DNA from: Erythrobacter aurantius
Lineage (GTDB): Bacteria; Pseudomonadota; Alphaproteobacteria; Sphingomonadales; Sphingomonadaceae
Direction of reading: 5' to 3'
DNA length: 64,000 bases
Assembly (NCBI RefSeq): GCF_023823125.1
Contig: NZ_CP090949.1
Location: 682,001 to 746,000, forward strand
Shown: piece by piece, positions 56,025 through 64,000 of the stretch
Layout of the letters: each line of letters starts with the position of its first letter
How positions within the stretch are numbered: position 1 is the stretch's first letter
Position numbers and translations under genes: made by a program
Notes under the pieces: model-generated
The model's input: only the letters and a program-made list of their open reading frames with translations
Database searches by the model: none
What the model was told of the DNA's origin: nothing

Positions 56025-56321
56025 ATGCAAGGCCTTTTTCTGATTTCCGACATCGTCAGTATGCTCACCAGCCTGCTGATCATGCTGATCATCATCCAGT
56101 TCGTTATCAGCCTGCTGTTCGCCTTCAACGTGGTGAGCCCGACCAACCAGTTCCTGATGGCGTTCTACGATTCGATCCGGAACCTGCTCGCACCTGTCCT
56201 GCGACCGATCCAGCGGATCATGCCCGATACCGGTGCCATCGACTTTTCGCCGATCGTGCTGATCTTCGGCCTGCGCATTCTCGACGTCGCGATTTACCGC
56301 CTCGCGCTCAGCATTGCGTGA
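56025..56321 (+). CDS. YggT family membrane protein
   Basis: A 98-residue protein with two strong helices ([27 protein letters not shown] in parts; [25 protein letters not shown]) and the conserved stretch [29 protein letters not shown] (in parts). YggT proteins are linked to osmotic or division/secretion functions. The folD ATG is 8 bp after the stop. Confidence 0.9.
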   Translation: MQGLFLISDIVSMLTSLLIMLIIIQFVISLLFAFNVVSPTNQFLMAFYDSIRNLLAPVLRPIQRIMPDTGAIDFSPIVLIFGLRILDVAIYRLALSIA

Positions 56322-56328
56322 GGCCGGG

Positions 56329-57222
56329 ATGAGCGCGACACGCATCGACGGAAAAGCCTTTGCCGCGCGCCTGCGTGAGCGCGTGGGCGAACGGGCGCTG
56401 GAATTTGCTAAGGCTGCCGGGCGCAAGCCGGGGCTGGCAGTGGTGCTGGTGGGCGATGATCCCGCCAGCCAGGTCTATGTCGGCAGCAAGGGCAAGGCGA
56501 CCGTCGCCGCCCATATGAACAGCTACGAACATCGTCTGCCTGCCGATGCCAGCTCGGAAGAGCTGCTTGCGCTGGTGGAACAGCTCAACCGGGATGAAGC
56601 GGTGGACGGCATCCTTGTGCAGCTGCCGCTGCCCGGTCACCTCGACGAACAGAGCATCATCGCCGCGATCAGCCCGGACAAGGACGTGGACGGCTTTCAC
56701 GTCATCAACGCCGGGCGGCTGAGCGTCGGTCAATCGGGGTTTGTTCCCTGCACGCCGCTGGGCTGCATGATGCTGCTGACCGATCGTCTGGGCGATCTGT
56801 CCGGACTCGAAGCCGTGGTGATCGGTCGCTCGAACATTGTTGGCAAGCCGATGGCGCAGTTGCTGCTCGACGCGAACGCCACGGTCACCATCGCTCACAG
56901 CCGCACCAAGGATCTGGCAGGCGTCGTTAAGCGTGCGGACATCGTGGTTGCGGCAGTCGGAAGGCCAGAGATGATCCGCAAGGACTGGCTGAAGGAAGGC
57001 GCGACCGTGATCGATGTGGGCATCAACCGTCTGGCCCCTGAACCGGGCAGCGAAAAGGGCCGCCTTGTCGGCGATGTCGCCTTTGACGAAGCGAGCGAGG
57101 TTGCAGGTGCGATCACCCCGGTTCCCGGCGGGGTCGGGCCGATGACGATTGCGGTGCTGCTGCGCAACACGCTTGTCGCCGCCTATCGCAACGCAGGCCT
57201 CCCAGTGCCGGAGGGCCTGTGA
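56329..57222 (+). CDS. folD: Methylenetetrahydrofolate dehydrogenase / methenyltetrahydrofolate cyclohydrolase
   Basis: Interconverts one-carbon folates. The 297-residue protein has [19 protein letters not shown] (catalytic Tyr and Lys), [28 protein letters not shown] and [18 protein letters not shown] (NADP site). Start ATG 56329 behind GAGG; the longer frame begins inside the YggT stop. Complete. Confidence 0.96.
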   Translation: MSATRIDGKAFAARLRERVGERALEFAKAAGRKPGLAVVLVGDDPASQVYVGSKGKATVAAHMNSYEHRLPADASSEELLALVEQLNRDEAVDGILVQLPLPGHLDEQSIIAAISPDKDVDGFHVINAGRLSVGQSGFVPCTPLGCMMLLTDRLGDLSGLEAVVIGRSNIVGKPMAQLLLDANATVTIAHSRTKDLAGVVKRADIVVAAVGRPEMIRKDWLKEGATVIDVGINRLAPEPGSEKGRLVGDVAFDEASEVAGAITPVPGGVGPMTIAVLLRNTLVAAYRNAGLPVPEGL

Positions 57223-57986
57223 GGAAAGCGTGGGCCGCAATCGCGCTTGTCGCTCTTGCCGGCGCCATTGCCGCTTGCGGCGGGCCGCGGGTGCAGGGCC
57301 CTTCGAACCAGATCATCAACCGCGTTCTGGCAAATGCTCCGGGCGAAGCTCAGCCAAGCACGATTGTCGCCGCCGAAGTCGCCTTTGCCCGTGCCGCGCG
57401 CGAGCAAGGACAATGGACCGCGTTCCAGCAGTTCGCTGCACCCGGCGCGGTGATCCACGGCGCCAACGGGGTGATTGATGCAGGCACCTGGCTGCCCGCC
57501 CAGACTGATCCGGCGGAACCTGTGCAATGGGGCGCACGCATTGTCGTGATGAGCTGTGACGGTGCGACCGCAGTCAGCCAGGGGCGCTTTGTCATGCCCG
57601 AAGGCATCGTCGGCAATTACGTGACCGTATGGGCGCGCCAGCCCGATGGGGATTACAAATGGGCCTATGACGTTGGTGGCCCGGACGTCCCGCAACCTCC
57701 ACCACGCACCGAAGTTGCGGATGGCGACATTGTTGTCACTGCGATCGATTCGATTCAGGGTCTGGTCGCCACCTGCCCGCGCGCCGGGGTTCCGATCCCT
57801 CCACCTCCTGCCATTCCGATTGGCGAAGACGGCGCGGCCAATGCGGTTCTGTCGAAGGACGGAACCCTCCGCTGGCGCTGGGAACACCGCGGAGACGGCA
57901 CGAAATTCGTCTCGGCCGAGTATTTCTACCAAGGCCAATGGCTCACCGCGATCGAAGAAAGTCTTGCATCGCCGGGCGAAGGGTGA
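57219..57986 (+). CDS. Lipoprotein with SnoaL/NTF2-like shape
   Basis: A 255-residue protein whose GTG overlaps the folD stop. Lipobox AIAAC (Cys20) after LVALAGA. The middle part looks like a cone-shaped NTF2/SnoaL-like domain: [29 protein letters not shown] (in parts), [13 protein letters not shown] strands near residues 140-150. C-terminal part is Pro-rich then WRWEHRGDG. Function unknown. Confidence 0.75.
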   Translation: MRKAWAAIALVALAGAIAACGGPRVQGPSNQIINRVLANAPGEAQPSTIVAAEVAFARAAREQGQWTAFQQFAAPGAVIHGANGVIDAGTWLPAQTDPAEPVQWGARIVVMSCDGATAVSQGRFVMPEGIVGNYVTVWARQPDGDYKWAYDVGGPDVPQPPPRTEVADGDIVVTAIDSIQGLVATCPRAGVPIPPPPAIPIGEDGAANAVLSKDGTLRWRWEHRGDGTKFVSAEYFYQGQWLTAIEESLASPGEG

Positions 57987-57998
57987 TGAGGGGCGGCG

Positions 57999-58625
57999 AT
58001 GCTGCCTGAACTCTTCGTCTCTGCCTTCGTTACCCTGTTCGTCGTGATCGACCCGCCGGGTTGTGCGCCGATCTATGCCGGGCTGACGAAGAATGCGAGC
58101 TCGGCGCAGGCGCGCAATATGGCGCTGCGGGCCACGGCCATCGCCGCGGTGATCCTGCTGATTTTCGCGTTCTTCGGCGAAACCTTGCTCAGCGCCCTGC
58201 ATATCGAGCTCGACAGTTTCCGCATCGCGGGCGGGTTCATGCTGTTCTGGATCGCGTTTGAAATGGTGTTCGAAAAGCGCACGCAGCGCCGCACCGAGCG
58301 TGCCGACAAGGTCGCGCATGATCCGGAGATCGAGGACGTGTCGGTCTTTCCGATGGCCATGCCGATGCTGGCCGGACCGGGTGCGATTGCGGCGATCATG
58401 CTGCTGATGAACGAGGCTGAGACTCCCGCCGAAACCGTCGAGGTGTTCGCCGCGCTGGGTCTCGTACTCGCGATTACGGCGATCGCCCTCGTTGCTGCGG
58501 GACCGCTGATCCGGCTGCTCGGTGACAAGGTCGAAGCGGTGATCACCCGCTTGCTCGGCGTGTTGCTGGCGGCGCTGGCCGCGCAATATGTGATTGACGG
58601 GCTAAAGGGCAGCTTTGGGCTGTAA
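57999..58625 (+). CDS. MarC family inner-membrane protein
   Basis: A 208-residue protein with six helices of the MarC type: FVTLFVVIDPPGCAPIYAGLT, ARNMALRATAIAAVILLIFAFFGETLL (in parts), FRIAGGFMLFWIAFEMVFEK, FPMAMPMLAGPGAIAAIMLL. MarC is not an antibiotic exporter despite its name; function unknown. GAGGGGCGGCG precedes the ATG, 12 bp after the lipoprotein gene. Confidence 0.92.
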   Translation: MLPELFVSAFVTLFVVIDPPGCAPIYAGLTKNASSAQARNMALRATAIAAVILLIFAFFGETLLSALHIELDSFRIAGGFMLFWIAFEMVFEKRTQRRTERADKVAHDPEIEDVSVFPMAMPMLAGPGAIAAIMLLMNEAETPAETVEVFAALGLVLAITAIALVAAGPLIRLLGDKVEAVITRLLGVLLAALAAQYVIDGLKGSFGL

Positions 58626-58638
58626 AGCCGCCCTCTGA

Positions 58639-59250
58639 TTATTGCAGCGTCATGATCTCTTCGCTGCCGTCGCCTCGCCCATAGAATTGCATCAACTGGA
58701 CCAGCAATTCGCAGCGGGTGCTTAGCGTCGGTGCCTCAAGTAATGCCTGTTTCGAAGCTGCATCGAATGGGGCGATTTGCGAGACGCCGTTGATCAATGA
58801 CTGGTCGTCGAGCCGCTGAACCGAATCCCAATCGACGCTGTAGCCCTGGCTTGCGGCGAATTCGCGTGCCTCGCGCTCGAACCCACCGCGCTGGGCATGG
58901 GTCAGCGTCTCATCCGGATCGTCTTGGATCAGTTCCGCTTCGATCTGGCGGAACGCGGTCGTCACATCGAGTTCTGCCAGCATGCGGAACCGCGACACGC
59001 CCTCAAGGATGAGATTGTAGCGACCGTCCTCCATTGCTTCGACCTCGCCGATGCGTCCGACGCACCCGATCGTGTAGAGGGGGGAGCCTTCGACCGGGCG
59101 TTGTGGCTGGATCATCGCGATCTTTCGATCACGCACCAGAGCATCGCCCACCAGCGCGCGATACCGCGGCTCGAAGATGTGGAGCGGCAGCTGCAGGCCC
59201 GGGAACAGCACGGCGCCCGTCAGAGGAAAGATGGAAAGTCGCGTGGCCAT
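58639..59250 (-). CDS. LON substrate-binding domain protein
   Basis: A 203-residue protein equal to the N-terminal domain of Lon protease: LSIFPLTGAVLFPGLQLPLHIFEPRYRALV (in parts), YTIGCVGRIGEVEAMEDGRYNLILEGVSRFRM (in parts), RALLxAP-like QALLEAPTLSTRCELLVQLM. No ATPase/protease part, normal for this family. It starts 10 bp after the thioredoxin stop and probably shares its operon; together they suggest a protein-quality role. Confidence 0.9.
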   Translation of the reverse strand: MATRLSIFPLTGAVLFPGLQLPLHIFEPRYRALVGDALVRDRKIAMIQPQRPVEGSPLYTIGCVGRIGEVEAMEDGRYNLILEGVSRFRMLAELDVTTAFRQIEAELIQDDPDETLTHAQRGGFEREAREFAASQGYSVDWDSVQRLDDQSLINGVSQIAPFDAASKQALLEAPTLSTRCELLVQLMQFYGRGDGSEEIMTLQ

Positions 59251-59260
59251 CAGGACGGGA

Positions 59261-60202
59261 TCATCCGAACAGGATCTTTGACAGGCGGCGACGGGTTGCC
59301 ACCACCCATTCGTCTTCAAGCCCGGTCGCCTCGAATATCTGAAGCAGTTTCGCGCGGGCGGCCCCATCGTTCCATTCGCGATCCTTTTCGATCATTGCCA
59401 GCAGCGTATTAGCCGCGTCGTCGCGCGCTCCGCTTGCAAAGGCAGCCTCCGCGAAGGCGAATTGCGCCTCCATGTCATCTGGCGCGGCACCGGCTGCCTC
59501 GCGCAGTCGGGCAAGCTCGCCATCGTCAACCTGGGTGCCCGCAAGCTCGACAGCGCTCTTCGCCGCGGCCATTGCGGGGTCGCTGGCCAGCCTGGGATCG
59601 GTTTCCATCGCGGCGAGAACCTGCTTAGCCTCTTCAACCTGACCCATGGCGATCAGTGCGCGCACAAGCCCGGCATGGGCCGGTGCGTTGTCTCCGGCAA
59701 ATTCCGTGACCTGAGCAAAAATGCTCGCCGCGCGCTGGGCATCGCCTTCGGTCAGGGCGGCCTCGCCCATGGCAACGAATTGCGCGAGCTCTTCTGGCGA
59801 GGGACCCTGCGGTGCGCTTTCGTCGCCGGCTGCACCAGGCTGCACCGGCAGTTGCGAGAGCAATTGTTCAAGCATCTGCTTAAGCTGGCTTTCTGTGCGC
59901 GCGCTGCTGATGTCGGCTACCGGCTGCCCTTGGAACATCGCATAGACCGTCGGGATCGAGCGAACCTGAAACTGGCTGGCGATGAACTGCTCTTCGTCGA
60001 CATTGATCTTGGCGAGCACCACGCCCTTGTCCGCATATTCGGCGGCGACCTTTTCGAGCACAGGGGTCAACTGCTTGCACGGGCCGCACCATTCGGCCCA
60101 GAAATCGAGGATCACCAGCTTCGTCTGCGACGGCTCGACGACATTCTTGCGGAACCGTTCGACTGCCTTCTGCTCTTCGATGTTCAGACCCATGCTGGCC
60201 AA
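59261..60202 (-). CDS. Thioredoxin-TPR chaperone-like protein (CnoX type)
   Basis: A 313-residue protein: N-terminal thioredoxin domain with DFWAEWCGPCKQL (Cys39/Cys42) and RSIPTVYAMF (cis-Pro), then a linker and a C-terminal TPR-like domain (AQFVAMGEAALTEGDAQRAASIFAQVTEFAGDNAPAHAGL, in parts) as in CnoX/YbbN. CnoX binds unfolding proteins under oxidative stress and hands them to chaperones. Catalytic WCGPC is intact, as in proteobacterial reductase-type members. Confidence 0.93.
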   Translation of the reverse strand: MASMGLNIEEQKAVERFRKNVVEPSQTKLVILDFWAEWCGPCKQLTPVLEKVAAEYADKGVVLAKINVDEEQFIASQFQVRSIPTVYAMFQGQPVADISSARTESQLKQMLEQLLSQLPVQPGAAGDESAPQGPSPEELAQFVAMGEAALTEGDAQRAASIFAQVTEFAGDNAPAHAGLVRALIAMGQVEEAKQVLAAMETDPRLASDPAMAAAKSAVELAGTQVDDGELARLREAAGAAPDDMEAQFAFAEAAFASGARDDAANTLLAMIEKDREWNDGAARAKLLQIFEATGLEDEWVVATRRRLSKILFG

Positions 60203-60238
60203 GGGAAAACTCCTGCTGGTTGGTTCGGATTACGTGTC

Positions 60239-60261
60239 GGCCCCAATGTGGGGCCTTTTTT
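60239..60261 (+). terminator. Plus-strand rho-independent terminator before tRNA-Gly
   Basis: GGCCCC (60239-60244) pairs with GGGGCC (60250-60255), 6-7 bp with a short loop, followed by TTTTTT. No plus-strand gene ends nearby: the genes to the left are on the minus strand. It may end an antisense or insulating transcript upstream of the tRNA. Confidence 0.65.
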
Positions 60262-60421
60262 GCGCTTGTGAACCTTGCGTGGAGTGCTGGCTAGTGTCGG
60301 TTCGCGATGTTCGCGAAAATTCAGGTGCATTTTACTCTTGCAGGGCATGTGAGTCGCTGCTAATCGCGCCGCCTCCCCGGCAGAGACTTGCGTTTGACGC
60401 GGTCCTGTGTGGCGTCAGTGA

Positions 60422-60496
60422 GCGGGCGTAGCTCAGGGGTAGAGCACAACCTTGCCAAGGTTGGGGTCGGGCGTTCGAATCGCCTCGCCCGCTCCA
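60422..60496 (+). tRNA. tRNA-Gly (GCC)
   Basis: 75 bases fold into a cloverleaf: acceptor GCGGGCG/CGCCCGC, D stem GCTC/GAGC, anticodon stem CAACC/GGTTG with loop TTGCCAA (anticodon GCC), T stem GGGCG/CGCCT (one G-U-like end) with loop TTCGAAT. CCA is encoded. A T-rich stretch (TTTTCTTT) follows directly. Confidence 0.98.
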
Positions 60497-60555
60497 TTTT
60501 CTTTCGGAACCTGATCACGAAAACCGCCAATGCGGTGCTGCATCCGTTTGCGCGA

Positions 60556-60906
60556 TCACCCCATGCGTGCGAAGTTGGCTACACCCGGCGCTGCAGTGCG
60601 CTTGGTTTCGGTTTTGCCGTCGGCAGGCGCAAGATTGTCCGGATCGAAACCTCCGACCAAGGCGCCCAGTTCCGCCAGACGCTGCTGGTTGCGGCTGTAG
60701 AATACCAGCTTCGCGCTCTTGCGTGTCTCGACCAGTCCGGCCCTCCTCAAGACCCCCAGTTGCTGGGAAAGAGCCGGTTGGCCGATGTCACAGCGCTGCT
60801 CGATCTCGCCAACGTTCAACTCGCCGGAATGCAAGGCTTCGAGGATTTGAAATCGTAGGGGATGGGCCAGCGCCTTCAGCGCTTCAATAAGTGCGTCGTC
60901 GGTCAT
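60556..60906 (-). CDS. ArsR-family regulator of a sulfur locus
   Basis: A 116-residue winged-helix regulator: LKALAHPLRFQILEALHSGELNVGEI, CDIGQPALSQQLGVLRRAGLVETRKSAKLVFYS (in parts). The helix QPALSQQL is that of BigR/SqrR-type sulfide sensors, whose two cysteines form a tetrasulfide bridge; here only one Cys (Cys39, at the first position) exists, so sensing must differ, or the protein reads another signal. Its ATG overlaps the peroxiredoxin stop (ATGA). It probably controls this operon and the divergent one. Confidence 0.9.
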   Translation of the reverse strand: MTDDALIEALKALAHPLRFQILEALHSGELNVGEIEQRCDIGQPALSQQLGVLRRAGLVETRKSAKLVFYSRNQQRLAELGALVGGFDPDNLAPADGKTETKRTAAPGVANFARMG

Positions 60907-61556
60907 GTCGCATCACCCTTTGCGGCGGGCTTCATGAACCAATCAGATGCATTGTCGGCGTTATAGACATCGTCGATGTTCTGGCTGGGCGAGCTCAGCA
61001 GCGGATCGCCTGCCTGCCAATTGGCGGGGGCCAGCCCGTTGTGGTTGTCGATCGCCTGCAGGCCATCAATCATCCGTAGCATTTCGGGGATCGAGCGTCC
61101 GAGGTTCGCCGGATAGCAGGTCATTGCCCGTATCGTGCCTGACGGATCGATGAAGAAGGTGGTGCGTACCGTGGCGCTGTCATTGTCCTGTGGTGCGACC
61201 ATGCCATAGGCACGGCCGATCACCAGAGTGGGGTCTTCGACGATCGGAAACCGGACCTCCACGTCAAACCGGTCCCTGATTATCCGCAGCCAGGCGAAAT
61301 GGGCGAACAGGCTGTCGACGGATAGTGCCATGAGCGCGCAATCGCGCTTCTCGAAATCGCTGGCGGCGCGGGCGAGCTCGACAAATTCGGTGGTGCACAC
61401 AGGCGTGAAATCGGCCGGGTGGGAAAATAGTATCAGCCAGCGCCCGCTGAAGTCGGAAAGTCTTACCGGCCCCATGGTGCTGCGCGCCTCGAATTCGGGG
61501 GCAGTGTCACCAATGCGAAGGCCGGCGCAGGGCGGCTGAGCGGTTTCGTGTGTCAT
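60903..61556 (-). CDS. Peroxiredoxin (1-Cys/Prx6 type)
   Basis: A 217-residue peroxidase: FSHPADFTPVCTTEF (peroxidatic Cys54), GSR-like RTTFFIDPSGTIRAM, and a C-terminal arm with LQAIDNHNG. It reduces peroxides, or in sulfide loci likely persulfides. It is the first gene of a two-gene unit with the ArsR gene and is divergent from the persulfide dioxygenase gene, with 67 bp between start codons. Confidence 0.93.
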   Translation of the reverse strand: MTHETAQPPCAGLRIGDTAPEFEARSTMGPVRLSDFSGRWLILFSHPADFTPVCTTEFVELARAASDFEKRDCALMALSVDSLFAHFAWLRIIRDRFDVEVRFPIVEDPTLVIGRAYGMVAPQDNDSATVRTTFFIDPSGTIRAMTCYPANLGRSIPEMLRMIDGLQAIDNHNGLAPANWQAGDPLLSSPSQNIDDVYNADNASDWFMKPAAKGDAT

Positions 61557-61572
61557 GATCTGCCTCTAGCGC

Positions 61573-61612
61573 TTGACAGCCTCAATTGCAATACATATAC
61601 ACACTTTATGTA
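61573..61612 (+). promoter_or_regulatory. Promoter and overlapping operator of the persulfide dioxygenase operon
   Basis: TTGACA (61573-61578), a 17-bp spacer and TATACA (61596-61601) form a sigma-70-type promoter. It is overlapped by the inverted repeat TACATA (61592-61597) and TATGTA (61607-61612), spaced by 9 bp, AT-rich and of the size used by ArsR dimers. A bound repressor would cover the -10. AAGGAGA follows and the ATG is at 61624. Confidence 0.7.
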
Positions 61613-61623
61613 AATCAAGGAGA

Positions 61624-62562
61624 ATGTCAGTGGATAAGAGCGATGGCACCCTGCTCGCTGCCGCCGCACAGGTGCAATCCGTGTTGAACGGCGATGCCTC
61701 ACGGCCGGAAATCAAGGGCTTCTTTGATCCTGACACATTCACGGTAACCTATGTCGTCAGTGACCCCTCCACCGGAGAGGCGGCGATTATCGACTCGGTT
61801 CTGGATTTTGCGCCGAACTCCGGACGCACTTCCACCTCCTCTGCCGACGCCGTTATCGATTTTGTCACTTCGAAAAAATTGCAAGTGAAATGGCTGCTTG
61901 AGACCCATGCGCACGCCGATCACCTGTCTGCGGCGCCTTACCTGCAGGAAAAGCTGGGCGGTAGAATCGCGATCGGGGAGCACATCAAGGTTGTGCAGGG
62001 CGTGTTTGGAAAGCTCTTCAACGCTGGCACGGAATTTGAGCTGGACGGCTCGCAGTTTGACCACCTCTTTTCAGATGGCGACACCTTCAACATCGGCAAT
62101 CTGCCGGTTGTTGTGCTGCACGTCCCCGGCCACACACCCGCATGCATCGCTTATGTGATTGGCGATGCCGTGTTCGTGGGAGATACGATGTTCATGCCTG
62201 ACTATGGCACGGCGCGGGCTGATTTTCCTGGCGGTGACGCGCGGCAATTGTTCCGCTCGCTGCGCCGGGTGCTTGCGCTCCCGCCAGAAACTCGCCTGTT
62301 CATGTGCCATGACTACTTGCCCGCTGGCCGCGAGGAGTATGTCTGGGAGACCACGGTCGCCGCCGAACGCGCCGGCAACATCCATGCCCATGACGGCATT
62401 ACCGAAGACGAATTTGTCGCCATGCGCGAAGCGCGCGACGCGACCCTCGACATGCCGCGCCTGATCCTGCCTTCGGTGCAGGTCAACATGCGGGCCGGCC
62501 ACATGCCGCCCGCGGACGATAATGGGGTGACTTATCTCAAGCTGCCGGTGAACGCGGTATGA
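61624..62562 (+). CDS. Persulfide dioxygenase-like MBL-fold enzyme
   Basis: A 312-residue beta-lactamase-fold protein: metal motif HAHADH (LLETHAHADHLS), VLHVPGHTPACIAYV, VFVGDTMFMPDYGTARADFPGGD (in parts) and CHDYLPAGREEYVWETTV (in parts). This is the ETHE1/BlhA branch that oxidises persulfides to sulfite with iron. It starts at ATG 61624 behind AAGGAGA. Sits first in an operon for sulfide use. Confidence 0.92.
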   Translation: MSVDKSDGTLLAAAAQVQSVLNGDASRPEIKGFFDPDTFTVTYVVSDPSTGEAAIIDSVLDFAPNSGRTSTSSADAVIDFVTSKKLQVKWLLETHAHADHLSAAPYLQEKLGGRIAIGEHIKVVQGVFGKLFNAGTEFELDGSQFDHLFSDGDTFNIGNLPVVVLHVPGHTPACIAYVIGDAVFVGDTMFMPDYGTARADFPGGDARQLFRSLRRVLALPPETRLFMCHDYLPAGREEYVWETTVAAERAGNIHAHDGITEDEFVAMREARDATLDMPRLILPSVQVNMRAGHMPPADDNGVTYLKLPVNAV

Positions 62563-63008
62563 TGCTGCCCGGCTTTCCAGACGCAGCGCCCTTGGCGGGG
62601 TTGGGTGGCGGGATCCTGATCGGTCTTGCTGCCGCACTGATGCTGTTGGGGGCAGGGCGGATTGCTGGCGTCTCCGGCATCGCTGCGCGCGCCGTTGGGC
62701 TGAGCGAAAGCAGTCTGCCCCGCATTTCGGCATGGCTGTTTGTTCTTGGCCTGCCAGTTGGCGCGCTGATTGTCAGCGCGCTTCAGGGTGGAATGAGCGC
62801 GAAGTTTGCATCGCCGATCTTCCTCGTGATTGCCGGGCTTGCAGTCGGCATAGGAACAAGGCTCGGCAGCGGTTGCACCAGCGGCCACGGCGTGTGCGGC
62901 ATGAGCCGGTTTTCGCAACGCTCTATCGTCGCCACGCTCACTTTCATGGCGACGGGCTTTGCCACGGTGGCAGCCATGAATGCTCTCGGGCTGGAGGTCT
63001 TGCCATGA
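62559..63008 (+). CDS. YeeE/YedE sulfur transporter half 1
   Basis: A 149-residue membrane protein with four helices (LGGGILIGLAAALMLLGAGR; ISAWLFVLGLPVGALIVSAL; ASPIFLVIAGLAVGIGTRLG; IVATLTFMATGFATVAAM). It has GTRLGSGCTSGHGVCGMSRFS, the motif of thiosulfate/sulfur importers in which the Cys carry the ligand. Overlaps the previous stop by four bases. Confidence 0.9.
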   Translation: MMLPGFPDAAPLAGLGGGILIGLAAALMLLGAGRIAGVSGIAARAVGLSESSLPRISAWLFVLGLPVGALIVSALQGGMSAKFASPIFLVIAGLAVGIGTRLGSGCTSGHGVCGMSRFSQRSIVATLTFMATGFATVAAMNALGLEVLP

Positions 63009-63424
63009 TGAACCGTGTGATCGTGCCCGCGCTTTCGGGCATCGTATTCGGAGCGGGGCTTGCGTTGGGCGGAATGACCGATCCGGCCCGGGTGCGGGGT
63101 TTTCTCGACCTTTTCGGCGCGTGGGATCCGACGCTTGCCTTCGTCATGGGCGGAGCGGTGCTGGTGATGGTGGTCGCCTGGCAGGTGCAGTCGCGCATGA
63201 TGCGCCCCCTCTTTGCCGAAGGGTTTTCGCTGCCTGATCGCAGCGACCTGACCCCGCGCCTGATCGGTGGTTCTGCACTGTTCGGCATTGGTTGGGGGAT
63301 TGCGGGTCTGTGCCCCGGCCCGGGCTTTGCCGCACTGGTTATCGACGCGGCATCGGCGGCCATCTTCATTGTCGCCATGTTCGCGGGAATGGCGATCGTT
63401 CGCCTGATCGAAGGGAAGGGCTGA
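63005..63424 (+). CDS. YeeE/YedE sulfur transporter half 2 (DUF6691)
   Basis: A 139-residue membrane protein: FGAGLALGGMTDPARVRGFLDLFG, then WDPTLAFVMGGAVLVMVVAW, and GWGIAGLCPGPGFAAL (second Cys motif). Together with half 1 it equals one full YeeE-type transporter split in two genes. ATG overlaps the previous stop. Confidence 0.9.
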   Translation: MMNRVIVPALSGIVFGAGLALGGMTDPARVRGFLDLFGAWDPTLAFVMGGAVLVMVVAWQVQSRMMRPLFAEGFSLPDRSDLTPRLIGGSALFGIGWGIAGLCPGPGFAALVIDAASAAIFIVAMFAGMAIVRLIEGKG

Positions 63425-63834
63425 TGGAGGTCAAGCCGGTCTATTCGGGCTTCGCGGTGGCGGCGCAATTGCAGCCCGGCGACTGCGAAACAGCCGCGAA
63501 ACAGGGCTTTGCCGCAATCATCTGCAATCGCCCTGATGGCGAGGAAGATGATCAGCCTACCGTGGCCGAAATGCGCGAGGCGGCGCAAGCTGCCGGGCTC
63601 GCGTTCCACCATATTCCGGTAAGCGGCGGCGCCTTTCCTCCTCCTGCAATAGCGGCCTTCGCCGCCATTCGAAAAGGCACCGAAGGACCGGTGCTCGCCT
63701 ATTGCCGGACCGGGACGCGTTCGATCACCCTCGAAATGCTCGCCAACCCTACCGGCCTAGCGGTTTCCGAGCGGATAAAGCGAGCCGAGATGGCCGGTTA
63801 CGATCTCGGCAATTTGCGCGAAACACTGGACTAG
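63424..63834 (+). CDS. DUF442/TIGR01244 phosphatase-like sulfurtransferase
   Basis: A 136-residue protein with AYCRTGTRSITL, the C-x5-R loop shared by cysteine phosphatases and the persulfide-handling TIGR01244 family, and GFAAIICNRPDGEEDDQP. In sulfide operons this domain is often fused to the persulfide dioxygenase (BLH). It overlaps the previous stop by one base. Confidence 0.9.
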   Translation: MEVKPVYSGFAVAAQLQPGDCETAAKQGFAAIICNRPDGEEDDQPTVAEMREAAQAAGLAFHHIPVSGGAFPPPAIAAFAAIRKGTEGPVLAYCRTGTRSITLEMLANPTGLAVSERIKRAEMAGYDLGNLRETLD

Positions 63835-63852
63835 CAGCACGGGAATCAGAGG

Positions 63853-64000
63853 ATGTCCATTTCACATAAGGTCGTCATTGTTGGCGGCGGCGCTGCGGGA
63901 ATTGCTACCGCCGCATCATTGCTTGCGCGCCGGAAAGGGCTCGACATCGCGATTGTCGAGCCAAACGACACGCATGCCTATCAACCGGGCTGGACGATGG
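63853..64000 (+). CDS. Sulfide:quinone oxidoreductase-like flavoprotein (cut by window edge)
   Basis: The first 49 residues: HKVVIVGGGAAGIATAASLLA (FAD-binding fold) followed by DIAIVEPNDTHAYQPGWTM. The end matches the YQPGWT(M/L)VGGG start of type III/IV sulfide:quinone oxidoreductases. It is the sixth gene of the sulfur locus; the context supports the assignment. Preceded by GAGG. Confidence 0.85.
   Translation, partial: MSISHKVVIVGGGAAGIATAASLLARRKGLDIAIVEPNDTHAYQPGWTM

Overview
The window comes from the chromosome of a GC-rich alphaproteobacterium of the order Sphingomonadales, most likely an Erythrobacteraceae member (Erythrobacter/Altererythrobacter type). The main reasons are the GyrB, GlnD and NrdA/NrdB sequences, a TonB-dependent receptor of the sphingomonad type, UrcA and DUF4402 secreted proteins, and GANTC (CcrM) sites clustered at the ribonucleotide reductase genes. 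No phage, plasmid, IS element or CRISPR array is visible. It is mostly core chromosome, with one scrambled accessory hotspot and a sulfide-oxidation operon at the right edge.

Layout. 1-6.1 kb (minus): a TonB receptor cut by the edge, glnD and an acyl-CoA synthetase. 6.3-9.9 kb (plus): lgt, a MidA-type methyltransferase behind a very long Lys/Glu/Ala helix, and a DUF2147 protein. 10.1-14.6 kb (minus): a compatible-solute ABC transporter whose permease and binding protein are fused, a lipoprotein and a GAF-PAS-HWE kinase. 14.7-20.4 kb: the leucine-degradation pair isovaleryl-CoA dehydrogenase and methylcrotonyl-CoA carboxylase beta, split apart by five small genes and by duplicated fragments of both flanking genes. 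20.5-29.5 kb: acyltransferase, TetR, M50 peptidase, AI-2E exporter, gyrB, PIG-L deacetylase and acyl-CoA ligase. 29.5-30.3 kb: a gene-poor stretch with several strong hairpins and a 27-codon ORF. 30.3-43.6 kb: UrcA, guaA, YceI, an EndoIII-like protein, a nitronate monooxygenase, two DUF4402 proteins around a zinc-finger protein, an ABC ATPase, nadB, a VIT-type transporter, a TraB/GumN protein and a hydrolase. 43.6-50.3 kb: nrdA and nrdB, both behind GANTC clusters, with PilZ and GGDEF proteins between them. 50.3-54.8 kb: a lipoprotein, a sulfotransferase, two DUF465 genes each behind an FNR-type box (with a seven-unit 21-bp repeat array between them), a DUF4870 protein, a nuclease and an orphan DUF2282 (bufferin-like) lipoprotein. 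55-60.2 kb: argB, YggT, folD, a lipoprotein, MarC, a LON-domain protein and a CnoX-type thioredoxin. Then tRNA-Gly(GCC). 60.5-64 kb: a divergent sulfide/persulfide locus: peroxiredoxin-ArsR on one side, and persulfide dioxygenase, two YeeE/YedE transporter halves, a DUF442 sulfurtransferase and the start of a sulfide:quinone oxidoreductase on the other.

Most notable: (1) the liu hotspot, where an 84-codon ORF fuses the start of the carboxylase gene to the end of the dehydrogenase gene, and the dehydrogenase part differs from the intact gene at 16 positions that are all synonymous; (2) the phased GTGACA array between two FNR-type boxes; (3) GANTC clusters at both RNR genes; (4) the methyltransferase with a roughly 330-residue charged helix; (5) the orphan bufferin-like lipoprotein; (6) hairpins whose minus-strand loops look like anti-Shine-Dalgarno sequences.
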